From NCBI RefSeq assembly GCF_018139685.1, contig NZ_JAGSPN010000014.1, positions 62,001 to 126,000 of the forward strand: a stretch of 64,000 bases of DNA. The letters run 5' to 3'. The notes under the pieces were generated by a model, which had not been told where the DNA came from, searched no databases, and was given only the letters and a program-made list of their open reading frames with translations. This stretch comes from Cognatundibacterium luofuense (GTDB lineage: Bacteria; Pseudomonadota; Gammaproteobacteria; Burkholderiales; Burkholderiaceae_D). The position numbers and the translations under genes are program-made. Below are positions 16,965 through 26,988 of the stretch, piece by piece. Every line of letters begins with the position of its first letter. Within the stretch, counting starts at the first letter, position 1.

Positions 16965-19034
16965 ATGCGTCATTCTATGATTGCACTTGCGCTGCTGGCT
17001 GCGTTTGGCAGCATGACACAAGCAAGTATCGCCGCACCTGCGACTAAAACTCCCGCTGCTTCTTCCACTGCTGCTGCCGCTTCTCAGAAATCCGGCGTCG
17101 ATCTGCAATGGATCGATCAGAGCGTGCGTCCGCAGGATGATTTTTACCGCTTTGTTTCCGGCAAATGGCTGAACAGCGCTGAAATTCCGGCTGACCGTTC
17201 GCGCTTCGGCTCGTTTGATGAATTGCGTGATTTGTCCGAAAAACGCTCGTTTGAAATTATCGAACGTCTGGCGGCAGAAAAACATTTGAAAGCAGGCAGC
17301 AACGAACAGAAGATCGCTGATCTGTACAACAGCTTCATGGATGAAGCGACGATTGAGAAAAAAGACATTCAGCCTTTGCTGCCGGTCTTCAAAAAAATCG
17401 AAGCCCTGAAAGATAAACAGCATCTGGCTGGCCTGATGGCAAATCTGGCGAAACTGGGCGTAGGTCTGCCGGTGCAAATGGGTATTGGTCAGGATGGCAA
17501 AGATTCCACCAAATACGCGGTGTACCTGAGCCAGGGTGGTCTGGGTCTGCCTGATCGTGACTACTATCTGGACGATAAATACAAAGACTCGCGCGACGCT
17601 TACATCAGCCATATCACTAATATGCTGACCATGCGCGGCGACAAAAAAGCAGCTGAGCACGCACAAGCCATTTTCGCGCTGGAAACCGAGATCGCCCGTG
17701 TGCAGTGGGATAAAGTTGCGAACCGTAATCCGGTCAAAACGTATAACAAAACCGAGATGAGCAAACTGGCAGAAGTGATGCCGGGCTTTGACTGGAAAGC
17801 ATTTTTCACGGAAAACGGTGTCGGCAATAAAGTTGATTACGTGATTATCCGCCAACCGGATTTCCTGACCAAACTGTCTGCAGTGATTGCAGCCACACCG
17901 GAAGAAACCCTGAAATCCTATCTGGAATGGCGTGTTCTGAGTGCCTATGCACCACTGCTGTCCAAACGTTTTGTCGATGAAGATTTCCAGTTCTACGGCG
18001 CGAAACTGCGCGGCGTACCGGAAAATCAGCCACGCTGGAAACGCGGTGTCGGCCGTGTGGAAGAAAGTCTGTCTGAAGCACTGGGCAAACTGTACGTGGA
18101 AAAATATTTCCCGCCGGAATACAAAGCCCGTATGGAAAAACTGGTCGGCAACCTGATCACAGCGTATAAAGAAAGTATTGAGACGCTGGACTGGATGAGC
18201 CCGGAAACCAAAAAAGAAGCACTGACCAAGCTGTCGAAATTCACACCGAAAATCGGTTATCCGGAAGTCTGGCGTGACTACAGCAAACTGGATATCAAAA
18301 AAGGCGATCTGATCGGCAATATTCAGCGTGGCCGTGAAGCCGGTTATCAGCGCCAGCTGGCGAAACTCGGCAAACCGATTGACCGCAAAGAATGGGGCAT
18401 GAGCCCGCAAACCGTGAATGCGTATTACAACTCACGCATGAATGAAATCGTGTTCCCGGCAGCTATTCTGCAAGCGCCTTTCTTCAATCCGGAAGCAGAT
18501 GACGCAGTGAATTACGGCGGTATCGGTGCAGTCATTGGCCATGAAATCAGCCACGGCTTCGATGATTCCGGCAGCCAGTCCGACGGCGACGGTAATCTGC
18601 GTGACTGGTGGACAGCCAAAGATAAAGAAAACTTTGGCCGCCTGACTTCTGCGCTGGTTGCACAGTACGAAGGCTACAGCCCGCTGCCTGGTTACAATGT
18701 TAACGGCAAACTGACACTGGGCGAAAACATCGCTGACAACAGCGGTTTGTCGATTGCGTATAAAGCGTATAAATTGTCGCTGGGCGGCAAACCATCCACC
18801 ACTATTGATGGTTTCAGCGGTGAACAGCGCGTGTTTATCGGCTGGGCTCAGGTATGGCGCGGTAAGGCACGTGATAAAGAAACGATCCGTCTGCTGGCCA
18901 CTGATCCGCATTCTCCTGCTGCAGTACGCGGCAATGCGCCACTGACCAACATTCAGGGCTTCTACGATGCATTCGGCGTCAAGGAAAGCGACAAGATGTT
19001 TGTGGCACCGGAAAAACGTATCAAAATCTGGTAA
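16965..19034 (+). CDS. Secreted M13-family metallopeptidase (neprilysin/PepO type)
   Basis: Zinc endopeptidase acting on oligopeptides, 689 residues. The signal peptide ends near ASIAAP, followed by an Ala/Thr/Ser-rich spacer. The N-terminal M13 domain runs from about residue 50 (GVDLQWIDQSVRPQDDFYRF) to 430. The catalytic domain has HEISH at 526-530 (zinc ligands H526 and H530) with the third ligand E587 in LGENIADNSGL; the substrate-binding NAYYNSRMNEIVFPA precedes it. The C-terminus ends in KRIKIW, close to the CxxW end of the family but without the cysteine. It is a single-gene unit with a strong terminator. Likely periplasmic, supplying peptides for uptake. Confidence 0.95.
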   Translation: MRHSMIALALLAAFGSMTQASIAAPATKTPAASSTAAAASQKSGVDLQWIDQSVRPQDDFYRFVSGKWLNSAEIPADRSRFGSFDELRDLSEKRSFEIIERLAAEKHLKAGSNEQKIADLYNSFMDEATIEKKDIQPLLPVFKKIEALKDKQHLAGLMANLAKLGVGLPVQMGIGQDGKDSTKYAVYLSQGGLGLPDRDYYLDDKYKDSRDAYISHITNMLTMRGDKKAAEHAQAIFALETEIARVQWDKVANRNPVKTYNKTEMSKLAEVMPGFDWKAFFTENGVGNKVDYVIIRQPDFLTKLSAVIAATPEETLKSYLEWRVLSAYAPLLSKRFVDEDFQFYGAKLRGVPENQPRWKRGVGRVEESLSEALGKLYVEKYFPPEYKARMEKLVGNLITAYKESIETLDWMSPETKKEALTKLSKFTPKIGYPEVWRDYSKLDIKKGDLIGNIQRGREAGYQRQLAKLGKPIDRKEWGMSPQTVNAYYNSRMNEIVFPAAILQAPFFNPEADDAVNYGGIGAVIGHEISHGFDDSGSQSDGDGNLRDWWTAKDKENFGRLTSALVAQYEGYSPLPGYNVNGKLTLGENIADNSGLSIAYKAYKLSLGGKPSTTIDGFSGEQRVFIGWAQVWRGKARDKETIRLLATDPHSPAAVRGNAPLTNIQGFYDAFGVKESDKMFVAPEKRIKIW

Positions 19035-19100
19035 GCCTTTACTACGATCTCGTTTGCGTGCTGATGTACGCAGGCGGGATCAGCAGGAGTCGTAAAAAAG

Positions 19101-19138
19101 AAAAACTGCCGGCGCTGTCAGCGACCGGCAGTTTTTTT
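19101..19138. terminator. Bidirectional terminator
   Basis: Stem AAAAACTGCCGG (19101-19112) / CCGGCAGTTTTT (19125-19136) with an inner CGCT/AGCG pairing; T7 on the plus strand and A5 on the other side. Shared by the M13 gene and the convergent transaminase gene. Confidence 0.9.
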
Positions 19139-19146
19139 ATCGCAGC

Positions 19147-20460
19147 TCAGAATGATTCAGGATGCGACAAAATATCGTGCAGTTTGGCAAACAATACATC
19201 GATATGCGATTTATCCAGAATCAGCGGCGGCGACAAGGCAATGATGTCACCGGTCGTACGGATCAGTACGCCTTCAGCAAACGCTTTTTTATACACCGCC
19301 ATTGCACGGGCGCCCGGCTTGCCGGGTACAGTTTCCAGTTCAATTGCACCGATCAGCCCCAGATTGCGGATATCCGTTACATGCGGCAAGCCCTTCAGAG
19401 AATGTAATGCACTTTCCCAGTACGATGCCATACCGGCGGCATGGTGCAGAATGCCCTCTTCTTTAAACACCTGCAGCGTCGCCAGACCGGCTGCGCAAGC
19501 CAGCGGATGGCCGGAGTAAGTATAGCCGTGGAAAAATTCTATGCCTGCCGGACTATCTGTCAGCGTCTGATAGATTTTCGGATGACTGAATACCGCCCCC
19601 ATCGGCACGACGCCATTGGTTAAACCTTTGGCGGTTGTCATCAGATCCGGTGTCACGCCGAAATAATCACTGGCGAACGGCGTCGTCAGTCGTCCGAAAC
19701 CGGTAATCACTTCATCAAAAATTAATAAGATGCCGTGCTGGTCGCACAATTGCCGTAAACGCTGCAGATAACCGGCAGGCGGCAGAATCACACCGGCAGA
19801 ACCGGAAACCGGTTCCACAATCACAGCGGCAATCGTCGAGACATCGTGCAGCTGGATCAGGCGTTCCAGATCATCTGCCAGTTCTGCGCCGTGTTCCGGC
19901 AAGCCTTTGCTGAAGCGGTTTTCCGGCAAGGCGGTATGGCGCAGATAATCGACACCCTGCAGCAAAGGGCCGAACTGTTTGCGGTTCGCCGGTAAGCCGC
20001 CGACTGACATACCACCAAAGCCGACACCGTGGTAAGCACGTTCACGTCCGATGAAACGGGTACGCTGTGCTTCACCACGGGCACGGTGATAGGCCAGTAC
20101 CATTTTCATCGCGGTGTCCACGGCTTCGGAACCGGAGTTGGTATAAAACACTTGTCCGAATTTGTGTCCGGTGTATTCGATCAGTTGTTCTGCAAACTCA
20201 AACGCGGCCGGATGTCCCATCTGAAACGCCGGTGCATAATCCAGCGTGGCGATTGCCTGTTGCACAGCTTCCACAATTTTCGGATGCGAGTGGCCGGCGG
20301 GAACACACCACAAACCTGCTGTACCGTCCAGAATCCCACGTCCCTGCTGATCGTAGTAATACATGCCTTTGGCAGATGCCACGATACGCGGCGATGCCTT
20401 GTAATCACGATTCGCCGTAAACGGCATCCAGTAAGCCTGCATTTGCGCTGAAGTCGGCAT
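19147..20460 (-). CDS. Omega-amino acid:pyruvate (beta-alanine) class III aminotransferase
   Basis: PLP enzyme, 437 residues, that moves the terminal amino group of beta-alanine or other omega-amines to pyruvate. The sequence follows the Pseudomonas omega-amino-acid:pyruvate transaminase pattern: AKGMYYYDQQGRGILDGTAGLWCVPAGH, NSGSEAVDTAMKMVLAYHRARG, AYHGVGFGGMSVGG, the Asp motif LIFDEVITGFGR, and the Schiff-base lysine K278 in TTAKGLTNG. The second of two tandem ATGs (20460) has the better spacing to AGGAG (5 bases). It is divergent from a MocR regulator 158 bp away, a standard regulator-target arrangement. Beta-alanine versus diamines cannot be separated from sequence. Confidence 0.9.
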   Translation of the reverse strand: MPTSAQMQAYWMPFTANRDYKASPRIVASAKGMYYYDQQGRGILDGTAGLWCVPAGHSHPKIVEAVQQAIATLDYAPAFQMGHPAAFEFAEQLIEYTGHKFGQVFYTNSGSEAVDTAMKMVLAYHRARGEAQRTRFIGRERAYHGVGFGGMSVGGLPANRKQFGPLLQGVDYLRHTALPENRFSKGLPEHGAELADDLERLIQLHDVSTIAAVIVEPVSGSAGVILPPAGYLQRLRQLCDQHGILLIFDEVITGFGRLTTPFASDYFGVTPDLMTTAKGLTNGVVPMGAVFSHPKIYQTLTDSPAGIEFFHGYTYSGHPLACAAGLATLQVFKEEGILHHAAGMASYWESALHSLKGLPHVTDIRNLGLIGAIELETVPGKPGARAMAVYKKAFAEGVLIRTTGDIIALSPPLILDKSHIDVLFAKLHDILSHPESF

Positions 20461-20618
20461 CATTTCTCCTTGGACTGGTGGCTCCGTTGCCAGCGCAACG
20501 GATGATCTGCACTATCCTACCCGCCCCGGATGGCGATCCACATATACACTGCAGCGCACAGCCAACAACTGTGCAGACAAGCTGACCAGTACAGTTTATA
20601 TTGTGATGGTCACCGCTT
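20461..20618. promoter_or_regulatory. Transaminase/MocR divergent promoter region
   Basis: 158 bp between the two start codons. Two related blocks, CTGCAGCGCACAG (about 20551-20563) and CTGTGCAG (20570-20577), and an AT-rich TTTATATTG box near the MocR start, are candidate MocR sites. I did not identify a clean direct repeat. Confidence 0.35.
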
Positions 20619-22046
20619 ATGTTTGCCGCCATGAATGCCCATACTCCCGTCCCCGGCTACCCTGAACTGACACTGCAGCGTCAGAGTGAAATCAGTCTGG
20701 TTGATCAGATTGTGCAGGCGCTGCGCCAGCAGATTGAACGTCAGACCTTAAAACCGGGAGCGCGTTTATTATCGGTACGCCAGTTTGCGACGCAGTATCA
20801 GGTCAGCACATTCACCGTGGTGGAAGCTTATGAAAGGCTGATTAATCTGGGCTTGACGGAAGCCAGACGCGGTGCCGGTTACTTTGTCAAAAAACGGGCT
20901 GTCAGCGATCTGAACACCCCGGTGCGGGAACCGGTGTTTGATGCCCTGAGTCCGGACTGGTACAGCGGCGTCAGTGCTTCGCTGCTGGCGGGTTCCGGCT
21001 GGCTGCCGCCGGAATGGTATGGCGCAGATACGCTGCCGGATGCAGTGCGGCAAGCCATGCGGATTCCGGCGCAGCGCCTGCGCGGCTACGGGCATCCGGC
21101 CGGGTTTCCCGCGCTGCGTCAGCATCTGGCACAAACGCTGTCACAGGATTTGTTCACAGTGTCTGCTGACCAGATCCTGCTGACCCACGGCGCAACCCAT
21201 GCCTTTGACCTGATTCTGCGCTGCCTGTGCAAACCCGGTGACAGCGTCATGATAGAAACACCGGGCTACAGTAATCTGATGGCGCTGGTTCGTGCCCACG
21301 GTTGTCAGCTGATCGGTATTCCGCGCACTGCCGATGGTCTGGATCTGCAAGCCCTGCAAAGACTGGCAGCAGAACACAAGCCGCGTCTGATGTTTGTTAA
21401 CACAGTACTTCAGAATCCTATCGGCACCAGCCTCAGCCAGCCGCAGGCGCACCGTTTGCTGGCGCTGGCAGAGCAACATCAGTTTTATCTGGTGGAAGAT
21501 GATATCTACCGAGAACTCAGTGTGCGCAATGCACCGTCGCTGGCAGCACTGGATGGTTTACAGCGTGTTTTCCGTATCGGTAGTTACTCAAAAACCCTGT
21601 CGCCCAGTCTGCGTGTCGGCTCCGTTTGCGTACCGGGCGACATGATGCCGGTCTTATTACAGATGAAAATGCTGAGTGGTCTGACGACCTCTGAAATCAA
21701 TGAACGGGCAGTGTTACATGCGATTCAGTCCGGCCAGTACCGGCGCATGCTTGAACGCCTGCGCCGCCATCTGGATCTGGCCCAACAGGAAGTACAGGAA
21801 CAATTTGCTTCGCTCGGATTGCAATTGCTGGCGAAACCGGAAGGCGGCATGTTTCTGAGCGCCGGTTTGCCGGATAGCGGACTGGATGCGCGTGAAGTGG
21901 CAGACCGTGCCCGTGCCGAGGGCATCTTGCTGGCACCAGCTACATTTTTTGAAACCGGTATCAGCAACCGTTGCTGGTGGCGCTTTAATGTGGCGCATGC
22001 CAACGATGCCCGCTTATTTCAGTTTTTGCGTAAGCTGTTGCAATAA
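20619..22046 (+). CDS. MocR-subfamily GntR regulator with aminotransferase domain
   Basis: 475 residues. The N-terminal GntR winged helix (about 25-95) contains SEISLVDQIVQALRQQIERQ and LSVRQFATQYQVSTFTVVEAYERL. A type I aminotransferase-like domain (about 130-470) follows, with the PLP-lysine region GSYSKTLSPSLRVGS and VEDDIYREL. MocR proteins sense PLP or a PLP-substrate adduct and control a nearby PLP or amine gene; here the divergent transaminase is the obvious target (inference). The ATG at 20619 or the one at 20631 could be used; neither has a good SD. Confidence 0.92.
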   Translation: MFAAMNAHTPVPGYPELTLQRQSEISLVDQIVQALRQQIERQTLKPGARLLSVRQFATQYQVSTFTVVEAYERLINLGLTEARRGAGYFVKKRAVSDLNTPVREPVFDALSPDWYSGVSASLLAGSGWLPPEWYGADTLPDAVRQAMRIPAQRLRGYGHPAGFPALRQHLAQTLSQDLFTVSADQILLTHGATHAFDLILRCLCKPGDSVMIETPGYSNLMALVRAHGCQLIGIPRTADGLDLQALQRLAAEHKPRLMFVNTVLQNPIGTSLSQPQAHRLLALAEQHQFYLVEDDIYRELSVRNAPSLAALDGLQRVFRIGSYSKTLSPSLRVGSVCVPGDMMPVLLQMKMLSGLTTSEINERAVLHAIQSGQYRRMLERLRRHLDLAQQEVQEQFASLGLQLLAKPEGGMFLSAGLPDSGLDAREVADRARAEGILLAPATFFETGISNRCWWRFNVAHANDARLFQFLRKLLQ

Positions 22047-22194
22047 AGTCGCAGGCAGACAACGCACAACGCTAAGCTTCGTCGCCGTGTTGCAGTCCAC
22101 AATTCGCGCACTACCGCTGCGCCGCAGAGTATGCAGAAAACCTGAGCGCATATGCTATCCTGCTGCCATTCCCAGACACTCCTGATCCAGCACT

Positions 22195-25100
22195 ATGCGC
22201 GTTCCGGCTATCCCCGCCAATGAAGCTCTGCGACTGAAAACTCTGCACGAGAGTGGCTTGCTGGATACGCCGCCGGAAGAACGCTTTGACCGTCTGACAC
22301 GGCTTGCACAAACACTGTTTCAGGTACCGGTGGCACTGGTTTCGCTGGTCGACAGTAATCGTCAGTGGTTTAAATCCTGTCAGGGTTTAGGCGTCAGAGA
22401 AACACCGCGCGATATCTCCTTTTGCGGCCACGCCATTCTCGGCGATCAGATACTCTGCATTCCGGATGCCTTGCAGGATGAACGATTTGCTGACAACCCG
22501 CTGGTCACCGGTGAACCGCATATCCGTTTTTATGCCGGAGCACCTCTGCGTGCGCGCAACGGTGCCAAGATAGGCACGCTGTGTGTGATCGGCCGCGAGG
22601 CGATGCAGCCATCGCCGGAACAACTGGCCGGACTGCGTGATCTGGCGGATTGCGTGGAAGCGGAAGTACGCGGCATGCTGGCACAGCGCCAGCACGGCGC
22701 CTTACTGACCCTGACACGCATTACGGCACTGTCATCCGAAGACAATCTGATGTTGCTGCGCGATATGCTGGCGCTCGGTTGCGAATACCTGCAAATGGAA
22801 CGCGCCGTGATTTCGCGCATTCAGGGAGATCAGATTGACCTGCTCGCCCATTACCCGGAACACGATGATTTGCTGAATGCATTTCCCGTGCCGCGCGGCG
22901 CGTCTTACTCAGATTTGCTGAATCACACGCATCAGGTGCTGTGTATTGAGCATATGGCACTCAGCCCCTATGCCAGCCATCCGAGCTATCAGCGTTTCGG
23001 ACAAGAGTGCTATGCAGGCGCGCCGGTCTTTGTGAATCAGACCCGCTACGGCACGCTGGGATTTTCATCGCGTCAGCCACGACAGCAAGCATTTACCGAT
23101 CCGGAAATTGAATTCATCACGATTCTCTCCGACTGGATCAGCGCAACCCTGCGCAGACTGGAACTGGACCGTTCGCTGCATCAGCAACAGCAAATTAATG
23201 AAGCAATTGCGAAAGCGCAGAGTTATTTCATCAGCGGCGACGATTTAAATCCCGGTTTTGAGTTATTGCTGGACCGCGTCACACAACTGACAGACAGTGA
23301 ATTCGGTTTTATCGGTGAAGTGCTGTATGAGCACGGTCAGCCGTATCTGAAGCTGTTCGCAGTGACCAATATCGCCTGGGATCAGCACAGTCAGGATCAT
23401 TACCGGATGGCAAAAACCAAAGGCATTGAATTCCGGAATCTGCACTCCCTGTTTGGTCAGGTGATGACTTCCCGCGATATCGTCATTTCCAATGATCCGC
23501 AGCAAGATCCGCGCGCCGGTGGCACACCGGACGGGCATCCGCCACTGAAAGCGTTTATGGGCTTGCCTGTCCATCATCAGGGGCAAATGCTTGCGGTGGT
23601 TGGTCTTGGTAACCGCGCAGGTGGCTACGAAGCGGAAAACGCCAGCGTTCTGCATCCGGTTCTGATTGCGATTGGTCAGCTGGTTTCCGCATGGCGCTAC
23701 CGCAAACAGCATCAGGAAAGCGAACGCAGGCTGGCGAACATCATTGAAGGCACGCAGATCGGCACCTGGGAATGTCATATCCCGACCGGCAATACCGTGT
23801 TTAACGAACGCTGGGCCCAAATGCTCGGCTACACGCTGGAAGAATTGCAGCCGACATCGGCTGAGACCTGGCTGGAGATTCTGCATCCGGACGACAAGCC
23901 CGCGGTCACTGCGATGATTGAAAGCCATTTCCGTGGCGAGATTCCGTATTTCGATATGATCACCCGCCTGCGCCACAAAAATGGCCACTGGGTATGGATA
24001 CGTGACCGTGGTTGCGTGGTGAGCTGGGACAGTGACGGCAATCCGCTGCTGATGTCCGGCAGCCATCAGGATGTAACGCCGGAAAGGCTGGCTGAAGAAA
24101 AACTGGCGCATGCATATGCTTTGCTGGAGCAATCGAATGCCGCTGCGCGTATCGGCACCTGGGAATATGCGATTGAAAGCGGACGCTTTTTCTGGAGCAA
24201 GGTAACCCGTGAAATCCATGAAGCAGCGGAACAGGAAATCAGCTCGGCGGAGCAGGTACTGGCGTTCTACAAAGCCGGGAAACATCGTGACCGTTTAGCG
24301 AATTTGCTGAATGCGGCAGTGCATGAGGGACACGGTTTTGACGAAGAATTTAAGATCATCACGCCGCTGCTGAATCTGCGCTGGGTGCGTGTGATTGCGC
24401 TGCCGCAGCGCAAAGATCAGCAGTTATCCAGCGTGTACGGCATCGTGCAGGACATCACTGCGCAGAAGGAACAGGCGCAAACGCTGCAGGATCATGCCGC
24501 ACATATTCAGGCGATTCTGGATAATGTATCGGAAGGCATCATTACGATCAGCCATCAGGGTTTGCTGGATGCAATCAATCCGGCGGCCGCACGCTTATTC
24601 GGTTACGAAAAAGAGGCCTTGCTTGGCCAGCATGTACGCTGCCTGTTTGCTAATCAGGATGAACAATGGAATGTGCTGTCCGAAATCCGGGCCATGCTGC
24701 CGGGGAATTTACCTGCTGCACCGCGCGAACTGGAAGCCCGCTGTCAGGATGGCCGTGTGATTACCGTCGACGTTTCGGTTTCGGTCGTACGGCGCCAGAG
24801 CAAACCTTTATACATTGCCCTGCTGCGCGATATCACGGAACGCAAACGACTGGAAAACATTAAGTCGGAATTTATCTCCACAGTCAGCCACGAATTGCGG
24901 ACGCCGCTGACGTCGATTTCAGGCGCCATCAGTCTGATACTCGGTGGCGCAACCGGTGACTTGCCACCTGCGCTGGCTCCGCTGCTGAATATCGCCGCAC
25001 AAAACAGTCAGCGCCTGACCAGCCTGATCAATGATTTGCTGGATATGGAGAAATTATCCGCCGGTCAGCTGGCATTGCATTTACAGACACTGGCGCTGGA

Positions 25101-25560
25101 GCCGCTGCTGCAACAGGGTATCGACAGTAACCAGACGTTTGGTGCGAAACGTGAAGTGAAACTGGCGCTGCAGGGGGAAATTCCTGCTGTCAGCGTGGAA
25201 GTGGATAACCTGCGTTTTATGCAGGTGCTGTCCAACCTGCTGTCGAATGCCGTGAAATATTCACCTTCGGGTGCAACGGTTTCCGTACGGGCACATATGA
25301 CCAGCGAGCGCGTGCGGGTGGAAGTCTGCGACCATGGCAGCGGTATACCGCCGGAATTCCGTGAACGGATTTTCCAGAAATTCGCGCAGGCCGATTCTTC
25401 TGACACCCGTGAGCGCGGCGGTACCGGTCTGGGGCTGGCGATTACGCGCGAACTGGTGCAAAGAATGAACGGCCAGATCGGTTTTGATTCTGAACCCGGG
25501 CAAGGTACCTGCTTTTACGTAGAGCTGCCGTGTAACCCGCTGCCCGCTGAGCAGGTATAA
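22195..25560 (+). CDS. Soluble multi-sensor histidine kinase (three GAF, three PAS)
   Basis: 1121 residues with no membrane segment. Domain order: GAF (about 24-155), GAF (170-325), GAF (345-505), PAS with PAC (515-635; GTWECHIPTGNTVFNERWAQ), PAS (650-765), PAS (775-885; ILDNVSEGIITISHQGLLDA), HisKA with phospho-acceptor H899 in STVSHELRTPLTSI, and HATPase_c with DHGSGIPPEFRERIFQKFAQ and GGTGLGLAITRELV. There is no receiver domain and no response regulator gene beside it, so its partner is encoded elsewhere. The GAF1 block (FDRLTRLAQTLFQVPVALVS) is of the kind often seen in bacterial signalling proteins that may bind small cytosolic ligands. It precedes tsaD by 167 bp; no functional link is implied. 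Confidence 0.92.
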   Translation: MRVPAIPANEALRLKTLHESGLLDTPPEERFDRLTRLAQTLFQVPVALVSLVDSNRQWFKSCQGLGVRETPRDISFCGHAILGDQILCIPDALQDERFADNPLVTGEPHIRFYAGAPLRARNGAKIGTLCVIGREAMQPSPEQLAGLRDLADCVEAEVRGMLAQRQHGALLTLTRITALSSEDNLMLLRDMLALGCEYLQMERAVISRIQGDQIDLLAHYPEHDDLLNAFPVPRGASYSDLLNHTHQVLCIEHMALSPYASHPSYQRFGQECYAGAPVFVNQTRYGTLGFSSRQPRQQAFTDPEIEFITILSDWISATLRRLELDRSLHQQQQINEAIAKAQSYFISGDDLNPGFELLLDRVTQLTDSEFGFIGEVLYEHGQPYLKLFAVTNIAWDQHSQDHYRMAKTKGIEFRNLHSLFGQVMTSRDIVISNDPQQDPRAGGTPDGHPPLKAFMGLPVHHQGQMLAVVGLGNRAGGYEAENASVLHPVLIAIGQLVSAWRYRKQHQESERRLANIIEGTQIGTWECHIPTGNTVFNERWAQMLGYTLEELQPTSAETWLEILHPDDKPAVTAMIESHFRGEIPYFDMITRLRHKNGHWVWIRDRGCVVSWDSDGNPLLMSGSHQDVTPERLAEEKLAHAYALLEQSNAAARIGTWEYAIESGRFFWSKVTREIHEAAEQEISSAEQVLAFYKAGKHRDRLANLLNAAVHEGHGFDEEFKIITPLLNLRWVRVIALPQRKDQQLSSVYGIVQDITAQKEQAQTLQDHAAHIQAILDNVSEGIITISHQGLLDAINPAAARLFGYEKEALLGQHVRCLFANQDEQWNVLSEIRAMLPGNLPAAPRELEARCQDGRVITVDVSVSVVRRQSKPLYIALLRDITERKRLENIKSEFISTVSHELRTPLTSISGAISLILGGATGDLPPALAPLLNIAAQNSQRLTSLINDLLDMEKLSAGQLALHLQTLALEPLLQQGIDSNQTFGAKREVKLALQGEIPAVSVEVDNLRFMQVLSNLLSNAVKYSPSGATVSVRAHMTSERVRVEVCDHGSGIPPEFRERIFQKFAQADSSDTRERGGTGLGLAITRELVQRMNGQIGFDSEPGQGTCFYVELPCNPLPAEQV

Positions 25561-25727
25561 TGCCGGGTTCGCGCTGACGATGGCACAGACAAGCACTTGT
25601 CATTCCGGCATGCGCGGCGCAAATGCTGCCAGCCTGCATTGCTGACGCTGCGCTTTCCATTTTTCGATGTTCACCCTGCACAGATTGCACACGCAATCGC
25701 AACGGCTTTTTCAGGAATCCGACCACC

Positions 25728-26762
25728 ATGATCGTACTCGGCGTTGAATCCTCTTGTGATGAGACAGGTCTTGCTCTTTATGACACACAGAAGGGTTTGC
25801 TGGCGCATGCCCTGCATTCACAAATCGCCATGCATCAGGAATACGGTGGCGTGGTACCGGAACTGGCATCGCGCGATCACATTCGTCGCACCCTGCCTTT
25901 GCTGGAACAAGTGTTTGCCGACTCCGGTGTACAGCGTGAAGCCATCGACGCGATTGCATTCACTCAAGGGCCTGGTCTTGCCGGTGCGCTGCTGGTTGGC
26001 GCATCGTTTGCCAATGGTCTGGCGATGGCGCTGAACAAACCTGTGATTGGCGTACACCATCTGGAAGGCCATTTACTGTCGCCGCTGCTGGCCAGCAATC
26101 CACCCTCTTTCCCGTTTGTCGCTTTGCTGGTATCCGGCGGTCATACCCAGTTAATGCGGGTGGATGGTGTCGGTCAGTACACGCTGCTGGGTGAAACGCT
26201 GGACGATGCTGCCGGTGAAGCCTTTGATAAATCCGCCAAACTGCTGGGGCTACCGTATCCGGGTGGTCCGGCGATTTCCCAACTGGCGGAACAGGGCAAT
26301 CCGGACAGCTTCCAGTTCCCGCGTCCGATGATGCATTCCAAAGATTTCCAGTTCAGCTTTTCCGGCCTGAAAACCGCTGTGCTGACAGCAGTCAAAGCCC
26401 AGCCTGAACCGTTATCCGATGTCGTCAAAGCCGATATCGCGCGCGGCTTTGTCGATGCGATTGTCGATGTGCTGGTGCATAAATGCATGAAAGCGCTGAA
26501 AGAAACCGGTTTGCAGCGACTGGTGATTGCCGGTGGCGTTGGCGCTAACCGCCAGTTACGCAATGCGCTGAACACAGCGGCGGCGCGCCGCAAATATCAG
26601 GTGTTTTATCCTGAGCTGGAATTCTGTACCGATAACGGTGCAATGATCGCATTTGCCGGTGCGATGCGCCTGCAATCCGATCCGGCACTGGCACGCAGCG
26701 AATACGGCTTCAACGTCAATCCGCGCTGGGCTTTACAGGGTCTGAATACGGCGCAAGGCTGA
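25728..26762 (+). CDS. tsaD: tRNA N6-threonylcarbamoyladenosine transferase subunit TsaD
   Basis: Catalytic subunit of the TsaBDE complex that makes t6A37 in ANN-decoding tRNAs. It has 344 residues. The start [19 protein letters not shown] is the family opening. Metal ligands H111 and H115 are in [13 protein letters not shown], and the nucleotide-binding elements [33 protein letters not shown] and [10 protein letters not shown] follow. An in-frame ATG 105 bases upstream would add a Cys-rich non-family extension, so 25728 is used. tsaE lies at 41820 in the same window; tsaB and tsaC are not present. Confidence 0.97.
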   Translation: MIVLGVESSCDETGLALYDTQKGLLAHALHSQIAMHQEYGGVVPELASRDHIRRTLPLLEQVFADSGVQREAIDAIAFTQGPGLAGALLVGASFANGLAMALNKPVIGVHHLEGHLLSPLLASNPPSFPFVALLVSGGHTQLMRVDGVGQYTLLGETLDDAAGEAFDKSAKLLGLPYPGGPAISQLAEQGNPDSFQFPRPMMHSKDFQFSFSGLKTAVLTAVKAQPEPLSDVVKADIARGFVDAIVDVLVHKCMKALKETGLQRLVIAGGVGANRQLRNALNTAAARRKYQVFYPELEFCTDNGAMIAFAGAMRLQSDPALARSEYGFNVNPRWALQGLNTAQG

Positions 26763-26879
26763 GCCCTGCGCTTCTCCGCCACCTACGCGCCACATCCGCG
26801 CATTACGCAATCGTTCAGCCCATGTTCCCGCCTGCTAGCTACCGGCAGCCAGCAGCCATAAAAAGCCCCGAAAAATGCC

Positions 26880-26977
26880 GGAAAACAGCCCAAATGCGGA
26901 TTTTCGCATAGCGATCCGGCGGTCGTCGGCAGAAAGTCCGGCTCTCCGGAAATGCCTGATGCGGAGTTCTGCACAAT
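26880..26977 (-). repeat. Dispersed intergenic repeat, copy B (most divergent)
   Basis: Reverse-complement copy of the 98-bp unit. It keeps GACTTTCTGCCGACGACCGCC exactly apart from the following bases (CGG for CAG), then drifts (CCGCATTTGGGC instead of CCGCATTTGAGGC). It lies between convergent tsaD and plsY and ends 11 bp before the foldback element at 26989. Confidence 0.8.
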
Positions 26978-26988
26978 CATCCGCTGAC

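Noticed and set aside
16863-18410. A 515-codon minus-strand frame inside the M13 peptidase gene
   Set aside because: Mirrors a well-supported secreted peptidase; rich in Phe/Gln/His, no domain, no SD.
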